59,850 nucleotides of DNA from an uncultured Lachnospiraceae bacterium (GCA_946541955.1 CAMNJZ010000003.1:1-59850); one strand, 5' to 3'. Shown: positions 1-9,174, counted from the stretch's first letter. Numbers and translations are program-made. The notes: generated from the letters alone by a model not told the origin.

Positions 1-35
1 CATGCATTTTATGCGCGCATTTTATGCGCATTTCA

Positions 36-803
36 TTACCAGATAATAACTTTCTGACCGCCGCGGATATTCCAGAACATCCAGTAGGCGTTGCTCAGGG
101 ACACACGCACGCAGCCCTTGCTGATATCCTCGCCCAGCTTCTCATCGATCTTCTCGGAAGCCACCGGATATTCGAATCTCTGGGTATAGGGCGTGCTGTG
201 GAAATAGCCGGAGGACCGCTGGATCGTGACCGGATAGAAGGCCCTTCTGGTACCGAAGTTGATGAAGGTCCTGGTGTTGTTGCCGGTGTAGAAGGTACCG
301 CGGGAGGTGATATAGCCTTCCTTGCCGGTGGAGCAGGCAAAGTACTTGACGCAGTGGAGGGCGCCTTCCCGCTTCTGATAAATGGCGATCATATGGTGCT
401 TTGTATCCACCATGATCAGATACTTGGTGGTCATGGCCGTTGCCTTGGCCTTTTTATAAATGGCCTTGGACTCCTTGATCCCGCCGCCTTTGCCGTCCAG
501 AACGCCTTTTTTGTCGAACCAGTAATACTTGGCCTTGCCGTTCCTTTTCAGATATCTCCAGCCGGTCACCCTGTGGTAGTGCTTGTCAAAGTAATAGGTC
601 TTGCCGTCGATCTTCTGCCAGCCTCTGACCTTTTTGCCGTTTTTCTTATAGGCGTAAAAGTCACCTTCCTTGACGAAGCCTGTGGTGCCCGCTGCCTCGG
701 CGGTCACAGCCGGCGCCGCATAAAAGGCGGCCAGGGAAGCCGCGGGGGCGGACAGGGTCATGATCAGTGCCAGAATTAGCAGCATCAGATTTTTCTTTTT
801 CAA
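36..803 (-). CDS. L,D-transpeptidase (YkuD) with cell-wall-binding repeats
   Basis: This is a secreted peptidoglycan cross-linking enzyme of about 255 aa. A signal peptide (KKK followed by a hydrophobic stretch, cleavage near an AEA-A region around residue 38) precedes two short aromatic repeats (GWQKIDGKTYYFD and GWRYLKRNGKAKYYWFD, about residues 60-100). These resemble the choline/cell-wall-binding repeats of Firmicutes surface proteins. The C-terminal half is a YkuD domain ending in the catalytic SKGCVRVS motif, in which Cys is the nucleophile, with an upstream conserved-type His (GYFHSTP). Known YkuD enzymes form 3-3 cross-links or attach proteins to peptidoglycan. The start is TTG at 801-803, supported by GGAGG six bases upstream. 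The gene lies 56 bp downstream of the aminopeptidase P gene on the same strand, so it may be co-transcribed. The family call is firm; the substrate is unknown. Confidence 0.88.
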   Translation of the reverse strand: MKKKNLMLLILALIMTLSAPAASLAAFYAAPAVTAEAAGTTGFVKEGDFYAYKKNGKKVRGWQKIDGKTYYFDKHYHRVTGWRYLKRNGKAKYYWFDKKGVLDGKGGGIKESKAIYKKAKATAMTTKYLIMVDTKHHMIAIYQKREGALHCVKYFACSTGKEGYITSRGTFYTGNNTRTFINFGTRRAFYPVTIQRSSGYFHSTPYTQRFEYPVASEKIDEKLGEDISKGCVRVSLSNAYWMFWNIRGGQKVIIW

Positions 804-859
804 ATTTAACCTCCTCTTGAAAAAGCCGGGGTCTCATTTCTCCTCTTTTGCAAAAGCCC

Positions 860-2659
860 TTATAGAGGCTTTGTGCACTCCCTCAGCCAGCTGCATTCTT
901 CGAATGTCAAAAACGGAGAAATCTGCCGGTATACCTTTTCATGATAGTCGTTGAGCAGCGCCTTTTCCTCCAGGGTCATCAGGGACGGATCAATGGCCCG
1001 CCTGTCATAGGGGACAAGGGTCACCATTTCGAATTTCATGAATCTTCCCATCTCTGTGCGGAAGGCTTCCCTGCAGAGCATGAGGTTCTCGATCCGGATC
1101 CCGTAGCGGTCTGTCAGATACAGACCCGGTTCATCCGAGGTCAGCATGCCCTCTTCCATGGGGACCATGTTGGCCTTGTTGGAGATCCTCTGGGGGCCTT
1201 CATGGACATTCATCAGATAGCCCACGCCGTGGCCGGTCCCGTGATTGAAGTCCAGGCCCAGCTCCCACAGGGGGGCTCTTGCCAGATAATCCAGCTGCAG
1301 GCCGCCGGTCCCATAACGGAACACCGCCCCTGCCAGGTTCAGATGGCCCCGCAGGACCGCTGTATAGTGCTTTTTCATTTCCTCCGTGACGGTGCCGATC
1401 ACAGCCGTCCGGGTGATGTCCGTGGTGCCCTGCAGATAGTGGCCGCCGGAATCCATCAGCAGGAAGCTGTTGTCCTTCACGGGAATATTGGTCTCCGGGG
1501 TGGGCTCATAGTGGACAATGGCCCCGTGGGGGCCTGCCGCAATAATGGGGGCAAAGCTCTGCTCTATGAAATCCGCCTGCTCCTTCCGGAAAGAGAGGAG
1601 CTTTTCGGAGACGTCCAGCTCGGTCAGAAGGCCCTTTCTGATACGGTCTCTCTGTTCCTCCTGGTCCAGCCAGTAAAGAAGCTTGGTAACGGCCACGCCG
1701 TCCTTGATATGGGCCTTGCGCTCGTTCTCCATTTCGACGGGATTCTTGCAGGCCTTGGCGGCCGTGGTGCAGTTTGGCCTCTCCAGGATGGCGGCGCTCT
1801 CCGGCAGGGAAGAAAGCAGGGCTACGTTGCAGGTCTCCCGGTCCAGGACCACCCTTTGTCCCTCCAGGGTCTTCAGGTCCTCATAGATCTGCAGATAGGG
1901 CCTGAGCTGGACGCCGTCGGCCTCCAGGGCCTGCCTTACCTGATCTCCCGCTGCAGAGGGAGCTGCATAGAGAATGGCGCTGTCTGTGCCGATCAGGGCG
2001 TAGGCAAGGGGCACGGGGTTGTAATCAATGTCGCCGCCCCGGATGTTGAACAGCCAGCCGATATCGTCCAGGCTTGCCAGGACCTGCCAGTCTGCCCCTT
2101 CTTTTTTCAGATTCTCCCGGACCAGGTCCAGCTTGGCGCTTCTTTCCTGCCCTGTATAGGCTGCGTCCAAAAGCCAGATCGGTCTTTCAGGCAGGGCGGG
2201 TCTGTCCTTCCAGATCATGCCAGCCAGGTCCACGTCCTCCCGGAAGCGGATCCTCTCGCGGCCCAGGGTCTGCTTCAGGGCTCTGGCCCTGGCGCTGCCC
2301 ACTGTTCTGCCATCATATCCCAGACACTGTCCGTTTTCAAGTTTATTTTTTAACCATAAATCCACTGTGGGTACGCCGGGCTCTCCCATCTTCATCAGGC
2401 AGATGCCTGTATCCTGGAGCTGGTCGGCCGCCTGAAGGAAGTATCTTCCGTCCGTCCACAGGCAGGCTTCCTGCGCTGTTACGGCCAGGGTCCCGGCAGA
2501 TCCGTCAAAGCCGGAAATGTATTCTCTGCATTTGAAATAATCCCCTACATACTCGGATGCATGGAAGTCATCCGTCAGGATCAGGCAGGCGTCGATCCCA
2601 TGGCGCTGCATCTCCTCTCTGAGGGCCTTTACTCTGTCTCTGTAAATTGTTTTGTCCAA
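860..2659 (-). CDS. Xaa-Pro aminopeptidase (aminopeptidase P, M24B family, three-domain form)
   Basis: This cytosolic metallopeptidase removes N-terminal residues preceding proline. At 599 aa it matches the long three-domain aminopeptidase P: two creatinase-like N-terminal domains and a C-terminal pita-bread catalytic domain. Metal-ligand motifs are visible in order: LLMDSGG and TTDITRT (the two Asp), HGTGHGVG (His), SDEPGLY (Glu) and RIENL (Glu). The start is a TTG at 2657-2659 with AGGAAAA upstream. The N-terminal sequence MDKTIYRDRVKALREEM is typical for the family. The gene is divergent from pheA, and an extended -10 (TGG-TACAAT) on this strand lies about 70 bp upstream. The L,D-transpeptidase gene follows downstream. 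Confidence 0.93.
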   Translation of the reverse strand: MDKTIYRDRVKALREEMQRHGIDACLILTDDFHASEYVGDYFKCREYISGFDGSAGTLAVTAQEACLWTDGRYFLQAADQLQDTGICLMKMGEPGVPTVDLWLKNKLENGQCLGYDGRTVGSARARALKQTLGRERIRFREDVDLAGMIWKDRPALPERPIWLLDAAYTGQERSAKLDLVRENLKKEGADWQVLASLDDIGWLFNIRGGDIDYNPVPLAYALIGTDSAILYAAPSAAGDQVRQALEADGVQLRPYLQIYEDLKTLEGQRVVLDRETCNVALLSSLPESAAILERPNCTTAAKACKNPVEMENERKAHIKDGVAVTKLLYWLDQEEQRDRIRKGLLTELDVSEKLLSFRKEQADFIEQSFAPIIAAGPHGAIVHYEPTPETNIPVKDNSFLLMDSGGHYLQGTTDITRTAVIGTVTEEMKKHYTAVLRGHLNLAGAVFRYGTGGLQLDYLARAPLWELGLDFNHGTGHGVGYLMNVHEGPQRISNKANMVPMEEGMLTSDEPGLYLTDRYGIRIENLMLCREAFRTEMGRFMKFEMVTLVPYDRRAIDPSLMTLEEKALLNDYHEKVYRQISPFLTFEECSWLRECTKPL

Positions 2660-2727
2660 AACAGTTTTCCTGTTCCTTTCCTCAGTAGTCTGTGGTCTTC
2701 AGCCTCTGCGGCTGCATACCTTTTTCT

Positions 2728-2736
2728 ATTGTACCA
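2728..2736 (-). promoter_or_regulatory. Probable extended -10 promoter for aminopeptidase P
   Basis: On the minus strand the sequence reads TGG-TACAAT, an extended -10 element, in an AT-rich stretch. No good -35 is visible. It points at the aminopeptidase gene, whose start is at 2659. Confidence 0.45.
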
Positions 2737-2750
2737 CATTTTTTATTTTT

Positions 2751-2780
2751 TTGTGCATAAGGAGGAACTTATGGTAGAAT
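2751..2780 (+). promoter_or_regulatory. Probable pheA promoter
   Basis: TTGTGC at 2751-2756 and TAGAAT at 2775-2780 are separated by 18 bases, with a TGG extension before the -10. The predicted transcript begins near 2787, about 40 bases before the pheA ATG. Confidence 0.55.
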
Positions 2781-2825
2781 ACTCGCAGTTTTGTAATTTA
2801 AAGCAATGAAGAAAGAAGGCTTTTT

Positions 2826-3836
2826 ATGCGTACCATTGAACAAATAAGCGGGGCTCTGGAGGAAAATGAACAGCAGCTTCTCCAGCTCTATGTCCGCAAG
2901 ACCGAACTGAGCAGGGAACTGATCCATATCAAGCGCCAGAGCGGCGTCTGGGTCCACGGCCGGGAATATGAGCATTTCCTCCAGTCCGTCGCCATGAGCC
3001 GGGAAAGCATTCAGAATCCCCGGGTCGTCTTCCACGGAGAGCCCGGTTCCTTCTCCGAGATGGCCGCCATCGATTTTTTCGGGGAAGGCGTCAGGGCCGG
3101 CGGCCAAAGGCAGTTTGAGGATTCCTTCCAGGCCGTGACCTCCGGCAGGGCCGATTATGCGGTCCTCCCCATTGAGAACTCCTCCACCGGCGCCATCCGC
3201 CAGGTCTATGACCTTCTGGCCAAATATGACTGCTTCATCGTCGGCGAGACCTCCGTCCGGGTCAGTCAGAACCTTGCCGCAGTGCCCGGGACCAGCCTGG
3301 ACCAGATCCGGACCGTCTACTCCCACGAGCAGGGCCTCTTCCAGTGCGAAGAATTCCTGAACGCCCACCCCGACTGGCGCAGGATCCCCCAGTCCGACAC
3401 GGCCGGCAGCGCCAAACTGGTCGCAGAAAAAAAAGACCCCTCCAGGGCCGCCATCTGCTCGGAACGGGCCGCCTCGATCTATGGCCTGGAAATTCTGGCC
3501 CCTGCCATCAATTCCAACAGCCTCAACACCACCCGCTTTGTCGTGGTCTCCCCCAAAATGGAGCTGCGGCCCGGCAGGGACAAGATCATCATCTCCCTAA
3601 AGACCAGACATGAATCCGGCTCCCTCCACGAGGTCCTGACCATTTTTACCGTCCGGGGGCTCAACCTGGTCCGTCTGGAATCCAGGCCCATCCCCGGCCA
3701 TAACTGGGAGTATATGTTCTTCATTGAATTTACCGGCGATCTGACCGGTACCGGCATGGACGACGTCGTCCGGCTCCTTTCGGAGTCCACCAGCGAGCTG
3801 CGGATCTACGGCAATATCAAAGCCAATCTCAGCTGA
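2826..3836 (+). CDS. pheA: Bifunctional chorismate mutase / prephenate dehydratase (P-protein)
   Basis: This enzyme converts chorismate to prephenate and then to phenylpyruvate, the committed steps of phenylalanine synthesis. The 336 aa contain an AroQ-type chorismate mutase helix bundle (residues 1 to about 85, with R..L...I..IK contacts). A prephenate dehydratase domain follows (about 85-265), with the GEPGSFSE opening and the catalytic-type NTTRF motif. A C-terminal ACT domain carries the ESRP signature that binds phenylalanine for feedback control. Start: ATG with GAAGG six bases upstream. No leader-peptide attenuator or T-box fits in the short upstream region, so control is probably mainly allosteric through ACT. 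A lipoprotein gene follows 82 bp downstream. Confidence 0.95.
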   Translation: MRTIEQISGALEENEQQLLQLYVRKTELSRELIHIKRQSGVWVHGREYEHFLQSVAMSRESIQNPRVVFHGEPGSFSEMAAIDFFGEGVRAGGQRQFEDSFQAVTSGRADYAVLPIENSSTGAIRQVYDLLAKYDCFIVGETSVRVSQNLAAVPGTSLDQIRTVYSHEQGLFQCEEFLNAHPDWRRIPQSDTAGSAKLVAEKKDPSRAAICSERAASIYGLEILAPAINSNSLNTTRFVVVSPKMELRPGRDKIIISLKTRHESGSLHEVLTIFTVRGLNLVRLESRPIPGHNWEYMFFIEFTGDLTGTGMDDVVRLLSESTSELRIYGNIKANLS

Positions 3837-3873
3837 TTAACAAACAGAGGAGAGCAGGGATCCTGCCCTGTGT

Positions 3874-3879
3874 TACAAT
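3874..3879 (+). promoter_or_regulatory. Possible extended -10 for the lipoprotein gene
   Basis: TACAAT is preceded by TGT, giving the TGn extension, about 40 bases before the ATG at 3919. No convincing -35 is present, so this is a weak call. Confidence 0.35.
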
Positions 3880-3918
3880 AGGCTCAGAAGGATACTTTTG
3901 CGCACAGGAGGATTCAAC

Positions 3919-4779
3919 ATGAAAAAGAAATTATTGGTTCTTTTGGCGGCAGTCCTGGTCCTTGCCTCCGGCTGCTCCCAGAAAATGACGGCAGCCGTCA
4001 TCGCGGCCAAGGCCGTATCCAACCTGCAGAAGACCAGCTCCGCGGTCATGGACCTGGAGATCGGTCTGGGCGCCGACATCGACGCCTCGGCGCTGAGCCA
4101 GTCCTACCTGGGCCTGCCTCTGGACCTGGGCACGGTCAGCTCGGACATTGAAGCGCTCCTGCACTGTGAGACCACCTCGGACCCCTCCGCCCTGCACGGC
4201 AGCGGCAATATCGATCTGAACATCCCCATGATCCCGGAAATCCCCCTGGAGCTCTATGTGGTCCCGGAGGACGGCGGAGATATGATGTACACCTCCACCG
4301 CCGGCATGTGGGTCAAAAAGGCCCTGCCCCGGAAGGAAGCGGAGGAAAGTGAATCCCAGCCCTGGTACAAGATGCTCTTCGGCGCCTGGCAGGCAGTCAG
4401 CGACGACATGATCTCCATGGACGAGGGCACCGTGGAAATGGAGGGCAGAGAGTGCCACGTCCTGCACGGCAATATCCCCTCTTCCATGCTCTATGATTTC
4501 CTGGCTTCTTCCGTGGACCTCTCTTCCATCCTGGGCGATACCTCCCAGGTGGATTTCGGAGACCAGAAGACCCCGGTCACCTTCTATATCGAGAAGGAGA
4601 CCCTTCTGCCCTATGTCGTGACCCTGGAGGATCCGGCCTTTGCCAACACCCTGATGGCCGGAACAAAGCTGAGCCCGGTCTCCATTAAGGACCTGTCCCT
4701 GAAGGTGACCTACAAGAGCTTTGATAATGCAGGCCCCATCAGCCTGCCGGCCGAAGCCCAGAACGCCCAGGCCTTCTGA
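3919..4779 (+). CDS. Secreted lipoprotein of unknown function (DUF6612-like)
   Basis: This is a 286-aa surface lipoprotein. MKKKLLVLLAAVLVLASGCS is a clear lipoprotein signal with lipobox ASGC. The mature part has alternating short beta-like stretches and a repeated scheme of membrane-lipoprotein residues. In layout it resembles LolA/LppX-like lipoproteins often filed as DUF6612 in Clostridia: an N-terminal 'AV-NLQKTSSAVMDLEI' helix and strand, then paired strands with 'MYTSTAGMWVKK' and 'YIEKETLLPYVV'. The ATG at 3919 is chosen because AGGAGG lies seven bases upstream; an in-frame TTG at 3898 is upstream of that site and is not needed. Its function cannot be read from the sequence. Confidence 0.8.
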   Translation: MKKKLLVLLAAVLVLASGCSQKMTAAVIAAKAVSNLQKTSSAVMDLEIGLGADIDASALSQSYLGLPLDLGTVSSDIEALLHCETTSDPSALHGSGNIDLNIPMIPEIPLELYVVPEDGGDMMYTSTAGMWVKKALPRKEAEESESQPWYKMLFGAWQAVSDDMISMDEGTVEMEGRECHVLHGNIPSSMLYDFLASSVDLSSILGDTSQVDFGDQKTPVTFYIEKETLLPYVVTLEDPAFANTLMAGTKLSPVSIKDLSLKVTYKSFDNAGPISLPAEAQNAQAF

Positions 4780-4808
4780 ATAAGCCCCCAAAATAAGCCC
4801 CCAAAAAA

Positions 4809-4846
4809 ACAATGAGCCGGAACTCGCTGAGAGTCCGGCTCATTGT
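4809..4846. terminator. Bidirectional terminator between convergent genes
   Basis: A 13-bp perfect stem (ACAATGAGCCGGA / TCCGGCTCATTGT) encloses a short loop that itself contains CTC/GAG. An A-tract lies on the left (a U-tract for minus-strand transcripts) and TTTAT on the right. It serves both the plus-strand lipoprotein gene and the minus-strand oxidoreductase gene. Confidence 0.85.
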
Positions 4847-4860
4847 TTATGCCTGTTTAT

Positions 4861-7671
4861 TTACTTTTTCAGCTTCTTCAGGGCAAATTCGGAGGCGATC
4901 TTCACGCCCCTCTTTGCCGCATAGACGCCGATGGGACCGAACTTGTCCTCGCAGCGGACCATGGTGCTGGCAGCCGGGACGTCCCGGGTCAGGTGGATGG
5001 CGTCAAATTCGCAGCGGGTGGTGCACAGGCCGCAGCCGATGCAGCGGTTGGTATCCACCGTCGTTGCGCCGCAGCCAAGGCATCTGGCTGCTTCCGCTTT
5101 GACCTGCTCCTCCGTCAGGGTCAGGCGCAGGTCTTCATAGGTTTTGGAGGCAAGGCCGGCCTTTCTGCCGGGGATCTGCCGCTTGGCGTTGTCAAAGGTC
5201 TCCACCTCGATGTCATCCTTATTGAGCTCAATAAAGTGACGCAGGTCTCTGGCCAGGGTCAGGGACTGTCCGGGATGGACGAAACGGTTGATGGATACAT
5301 AGCCTTCCCGGCCGGCCGCAATGGCGTCAATGGCAAATCTGGGTCCGGTAAAGACGTCGCCGCCCACGAAGATATCCGGTTCGCCGGTCTGGCAGGTAAC
5401 GGGATCGGCCACGGCCGTTCCGTTCCGGTTGATCTGGACTTTGCTGCCCTCCAGCAGGCCGCCCCATTCGATGGACTGGCCGATGGAAAGAAGCACATTG
5501 CTGCAGGAAAGGGTGATGGTATCCTCCTCGTCGTAGCTGGGATTGAAGCGCCCCTCTGCATCCTTGACAGCCGTGCATTTCTTAAAGACGATGCCGGTGA
5601 CCTTTCCGTCCTCTGTCATGATCTCCTTAGGGCCCCAGCTGTTCATGACGACGATGCCCTCTTCCTCGGCTTCCTCCACTTCGTCCCTGGCTGCAGGCAT
5701 CTCAGGCCTGGATTCCAGACAGATCATGGTGACCTTGGAGGATCCGGCCCGCAGGGCAGTCCTTGCCACGTCTACGGCCACGTTGCCGCCGCCGACCACG
5801 ACGGTCTCGCCTTCCAGGCTGACGCTGTGGTCCAGGTTGACCCTTCTGAGGAAGTCAACGCCGGTCTCAACGCCTTCCGCATCCTCGCCGGGAACGCCGG
5901 TCATCCTGCCGCCCTGGGCGCCGATGGCTACGTAGAAGGCCTTATAGCCTTCCTTTCTGAGCTCGTCCAGGGTGATGTCCTTTCCGATCTCCACGCCGCA
6001 GCGGATCTCCACGCCCATTTCCCGGATGACGTCGATCTCGGCTTCCACCACATCCTTTTCCAGACGGAAGCTGGGGATCCCGTTCATCAGCATGCCGCCG
6101 GGGCGGGATTCCTTTTCAAAGACCGTAACGGGATAGCCGTTCCTTCTCAGATAGTAGGCGGCGGAAAGGCCTGCAGGGCCTGCGCCGATGACGGCGATCT
6201 TCTGCGGATAGAATTTGCCCTCTCCGTTCTCGCACAGAGGAATATAGCGGTCCTCCGCCTTCAGATCCAGGGAGGCGATGTATTTCTTGATCTCATCGAT
6301 GGCCAGGGGCTGGTCGATGGTGCCTCTGGTGCAGGCGTCCTCGCAGCGTCTGTTGCAGACTGCGCCGCAGACAGCGGGGAAGGGGTTGTCCTGCTTGATC
6401 AGCTCCAGGGCCTCTCTGTAGCGGCCCTCGGAAGCCATCTTGATATAGCCCTGGATGGCCAGATGGGCCGGGCAGGCGGTCTTGCAGGGAGCCGTGCCGG
6501 TGGGATAGCAGTTGATCTTGGCGTCGTCCCTGTAGTTATAGTTCCATTTTTCGGGTCCCCAGGCTTTGGCGTCGGGCAGCTCCGTAACGGGATAGACCAC
6601 GGGGCCGTTCTTGGTGCAGAGCTTCTGGCCCAGCTTGGCGGCGCCCACAGGGCAGACCTCCACGCACTTGCCGCAGGCTACGCACTTTTCCTTCTCCACA
6701 TGGGCCCTGTAGGCCGATGCGGACATGTTGGGGGTATTGAAGAGCTGGGAGGTGCGCAGGGCGTTGCAGACGCCGGGAGCGCAGTTGCAGATGGCCACGA
6801 TCTTGGTCTCGCCGTCGATATTGGTGACCTGGTGGACATAGCCGTGGCGCTCCGCCCTCTTCAGGATCTCGATGGCCTCGTCATAAGTGATATAGCGGCC
6901 CATGCCCCTGTCCACGGAGTACTCAGCCAGATCGCCCAGGCCCATGCAGTATTCGCCTTCGATCTCGCCGCTGCCCTCTCCGCGGATCCTCTGCTGCTTG
7001 CGGCAGGTACAGATGCCGACGGAGATCTTGTCATATTTCTTCAGCCAGTGGGAGATATGCTCGATGGAGACCGAGGTGTTCTCGGCCTCAATGGCCTTCT
7101 CCACAGGGATGACATGCATGCCGATCCCGGCGCCTCCGGGAGGCACCATCTGGGTAATGCCGGCCAGGGGAAGCTGGGTCATGAGGTTGAAAAAGGTCGC
7201 CATTTCCGGGAACTTGTCCGTCAGCTTGTCGTTCATCATCATGAACTCGGCGGACCCGGGCACAAAGATGGGCAGGTTGTACATCTTGTCATGGGGCTCT
7301 TCTTCCCTGCGGACCATCTCCACGATGCCGATCCAGCACAGGCGGTCCACCATCTTTCTGGTCTTCTCCACAGACATTTTGTTCATCCTGGCCAGCTCTT
7401 CCAGGGTATAGGGCTTCCTGGTCTTTTTAAAGGACAGCAGGAAGGCCACCTCCTTCTTGGAAAGGATATGGTCCAGGGCCCAGTATTCGGGATCCCGGTT
7501 ATTCAATGTCCTGGTATAGCGCTTGACATAGCGGTCTGTGATCATATAGGCCAGCTTCAGGACCATTTTTTCCTTTTCAGGGTCCTCGGCCACATAATTG
7601 GGGTCCTGGAAATAATCCCATTCATTGATCATGGGATCTCCGGGTTTCCACTCAGCAAATGATTTTCCCAT
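4861..7671 (-). CDS. Multi-domain Fe-S flavoprotein, NAD(P)H-dependent oxidoreductase (GltD-like core)
   Basis: This is a 936-aa electron-transfer enzyme of mosaic build. Residues 85-125 look like a winged helix ([21 protein letters not shown]). Residues 221-302 hold a Cys set (C221, C223, C242, C295, C297, C302), as in Fe-S proteins carrying an ICNC motif. A ferredoxin motif follows (C330, C333, C336, C340, then P). Next comes a GltD-type N-terminal Fe-S domain (C396-C447) and an FAD Rossmann fold (GAGPAG 496-501). The NAD(P)H fold is [10 protein letters not shown] (627-636), and a C-terminal 4Fe-4S set uses C864-C887. It should take electrons from NAD(P)H through FAD to several clusters; the acceptor is unknown. 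Start: ATG 7671 has GGAGG upstream, and the ATG at 7683 lies inside that ribosome site. It lies 90 bp downstream of the PAI-like flavoprotein gene, which suggests joint function. Confidence 0.85.
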   Translation of the reverse strand: MGKSFAEWKPGDPMINEWDYFQDPNYVAEDPEKEKMVLKLAYMITDRYVKRYTRTLNNRDPEYWALDHILSKKEVAFLLSFKKTRKPYTLEELARMNKMSVEKTRKMVDRLCWIGIVEMVRREEEPHDKMYNLPIFVPGSAEFMMMNDKLTDKFPEMATFFNLMTQLPLAGITQMVPPGGAGIGMHVIPVEKAIEAENTSVSIEHISHWLKKYDKISVGICTCRKQQRIRGEGSGEIEGEYCMGLGDLAEYSVDRGMGRYITYDEAIEILKRAERHGYVHQVTNIDGETKIVAICNCAPGVCNALRTSQLFNTPNMSASAYRAHVEKEKCVACGKCVEVCPVGAAKLGQKLCTKNGPVVYPVTELPDAKAWGPEKWNYNYRDDAKINCYPTGTAPCKTACPAHLAIQGYIKMASEGRYREALELIKQDNPFPAVCGAVCNRRCEDACTRGTIDQPLAIDEIKKYIASLDLKAEDRYIPLCENGEGKFYPQKIAVIGAGPAGLSAAYYLRRNGYPVTVFEKESRPGGMLMNGIPSFRLEKDVVEAEIDVIREMGVEIRCGVEIGKDITLDELRKEGYKAFYVAIGAQGGRMTGVPGEDAEGVETGVDFLRRVNLDHSVSLEGETVVVGGGNVAVDVARTALRAGSSKVTMICLESRPEMPAARDEVEEAEEEGIVVMNSWGPKEIMTEDGKVTGIVFKKCTAVKDAEGRFNPSYDEEDTITLSCSNVLLSIGQSIEWGGLLEGSKVQINRNGTAVADPVTCQTGEPDIFVGGDVFTGPRFAIDAIAAGREGYVSINRFVHPGQSLTLARDLRHFIELNKDDIEVETFDNAKRQIPGRKAGLASKTYEDLRLTLTEEQVKAEAARCLGCGATTVDTNRCIGCGLCTTRCEFDAIHLTRDVPAASTMVRCEDKFGPIGVYAAKRGVKIASEFALKKLKK

Positions 7672-7761
7672 TATTTCCTCCATACAGGCCTCTGGCCCTG
7701 TCCCCTGCGGGACTGCCCGGCTGCCCGGTCGCTTGTCTTTTCTGTGTTTGTCTTTTTATCC

Positions 7762-9174
7762 TCAGAAGAATCTGCCCACGATGTCTCTGGAGGATGCGCA
7801 GGTGTCTTCCATGTCGCCGAAGGACAGGATCTCGCCCGCATAATAGGTGTTCTGTCTGCCCTGCATGGCATCCAGCTTGTCATACCAGCCGTCCGCATAG
7901 TCTTCCGGAGAAACGTGAGGACAGTAGTAGGTCTCCTGCTCAAAGAGCCTTTCCTTCACAGGGAAGCCGCAGAGCTTCATGTCTTCCTCCATCAGGCGGA
8001 TGGTCTCGTCATAGGGAACGTCCGGATCGCCGGTATGATTGCGCAGGGCGTAGACAGGGCAGGGACAGTTGGATCCCAGATCCTCCCATCTGTGATAATA
8101 GACCATGGCGTGGCCCAGGCGGTCACTGGTCATATTGTCGAAGATGTAGCCGGAAATATCCGGGCCTCCGTTCTCTTCGAAGACGGCCGTAAAGTCCACA
8201 TATTTCTCATGGATGATCTTGGAGAAGAGGGCCTTCTCGTCCTCTCTGGCGTCGGCAAAGTCCTTGAACCAGTCCAGAGGAGTGGTGACGATCAGCTTGT
8301 CGAATTCCTCCACCTGCTCGCCCTGGTCATTTTTGATGGTGACTTTGATCTTTCCCTTTTCTCCCTCGGCGGGACGCTCCACCTTCACGACCTCGGTGTT
8401 CAGAATGGCCGGATGCTGGAGCTTTTTGTTGGCCGCCTCATAGATGGACTGGGTGCCCCGCTTCCAGGTCCAGAGCCGCATGTTTACGAACTCAATGGCC
8501 GTGGTGGTATCCAGATACTTCATGACATAGGCGGCAGGGATCTCGTCAAAATAGCCGTAGCCGAAGGAGGTATAGGGACCGATCCAGATCCGCTGGACCT
8601 CTTCCACGCCGTTGATTCTGCAGAATTCACTGAAGGGAAGGGCCAGGTCCTTGAGGTTGGGATTGCGGCCCTTGATCCGGTGCAGGGGCCTGTCCACCTC
8701 CTTGGAAAGGCCGTAGAATTCGCCCTTGGCTACGCCGATATGGCCATAGGTATCATAGCCGCGGTATTTGGTGTTCATGAGCTTGACCAGCTTCTTCATC
8801 TGCCGTTTCAGCTTCAGAAGGCCCAGGGTCTTGGACACGGAGAAATCCTCCCCGATCTCAAAGGGATGGATCACAAAGCCGTCCTTGTCCCGGTACATGC
8901 GGCGCATGTTGGGTCCGTCGTCATGGGTCTCTCCGCCGAATTCCTCCACCTCATGGACTGCAAAATAGGTCTTGGCGCCCATGATGGCGCCGGTCTCAAA
9001 GGTCCTCTCCTCGCCGTTCACCGTCAAAGTGGGTGACCAGGACTTGCCGCCGACCTTGTTGAGCTTCTCATATACTGCATAATTTCTGTACCCCTTCTTT
9101 TCCAGGTACATGGCCGCGGATATGCCGGCGGGACCGCCGCCTATGATGCAGACTCTTTCGTTGTGTTTTGCCAT
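7762..9174 (-). CDS. FAD-dependent polyunsaturated fatty acid isomerase-like protein (PAI family)
   Basis: This 470-aa flavoprotein has an N-terminal dinucleotide fold (GGGPAGISAAMYL, residues 12-24; YEKLNKVGGKS) and a C-terminal FAD contact (YYAGEILSFG, about 444-453), the flavin amine oxidase-like topology. From memory of the family it matches the linoleate double-bond isomerase of Cutibacterium acnes unusually well along its length. Examples are 'FGYGYFD-IPAAYVMKYLD', 'LWTWKRGTQ', 'SGYIFDNM--DRLGHAMVYYHRW', 'YCPHVSPEDY-DGWYDK' and the end 'MQGRQNTYYAGE'. PAI turns linoleic acid into conjugated trans-10,cis-12 linoleic acid without net redox. The substrate here is inferred. ATG with AAAGGGG upstream. 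The neighbouring Fe-S flavoprotein could supply electrons for flavin priming or a following reduction. Alternative: another amine-oxidase-like desaturase or isomerase. Confidence 0.75.
   Translation of the reverse strand: MAKHNERVCIIGGGPAGISAAMYLEKKGYRNYAVYEKLNKVGGKSWSPTLTVNGEERTFETGAIMGAKTYFAVHEVEEFGGETHDDGPNMRRMYRDKDGFVIHPFEIGEDFSVSKTLGLLKLKRQMKKLVKLMNTKYRGYDTYGHIGVAKGEFYGLSKEVDRPLHRIKGRNPNLKDLALPFSEFCRINGVEEVQRIWIGPYTSFGYGYFDEIPAAYVMKYLDTTTAIEFVNMRLWTWKRGTQSIYEAANKKLQHPAILNTEVVKVERPAEGEKGKIKVTIKNDQGEQVEEFDKLIVTTPLDWFKDFADAREDEKALFSKIIHEKYVDFTAVFEENGGPDISGYIFDNMTSDRLGHAMVYYHRWEDLGSNCPCPVYALRNHTGDPDVPYDETIRLMEEDMKLCGFPVKERLFEQETYYCPHVSPEDYADGWYDKLDAMQGRQNTYYAGEILSFGDMEDTCASSRDIVGRFF

Noticed and set aside
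1-35. Repeated ATTTTATGCGC words at the left edge
   Set aside because: Only two short copies next to the end of the L,D-transpeptidase gene; too little sequence to call a repeat element or a terminator.
4779-4804. Direct repeat AATAAGCCCCCA near the lipoprotein gene stop
   Set aside because: Two imperfectly bounded copies beside the terminator; likely slippage with no clear function.
4843-7662. 939-codon open frame on the plus strand opposite the Fe-S flavoprotein gene
   Set aside because: It mirrors the codon bias of the real minus-strand gene (high GC at third positions). Its protein is His/Gly/Asp-rich without motifs, and it has no ribosome site at its start.
7762-9174. Reading the flavoprotein as a monoamine oxidase or phytoene desaturase
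   Set aside because: The fold is shared, but the specific segments (FGYG-x-FD, PAAYV, YYHRW, YYAGE) recall PAI more closely. The alternative is kept as a caveat.
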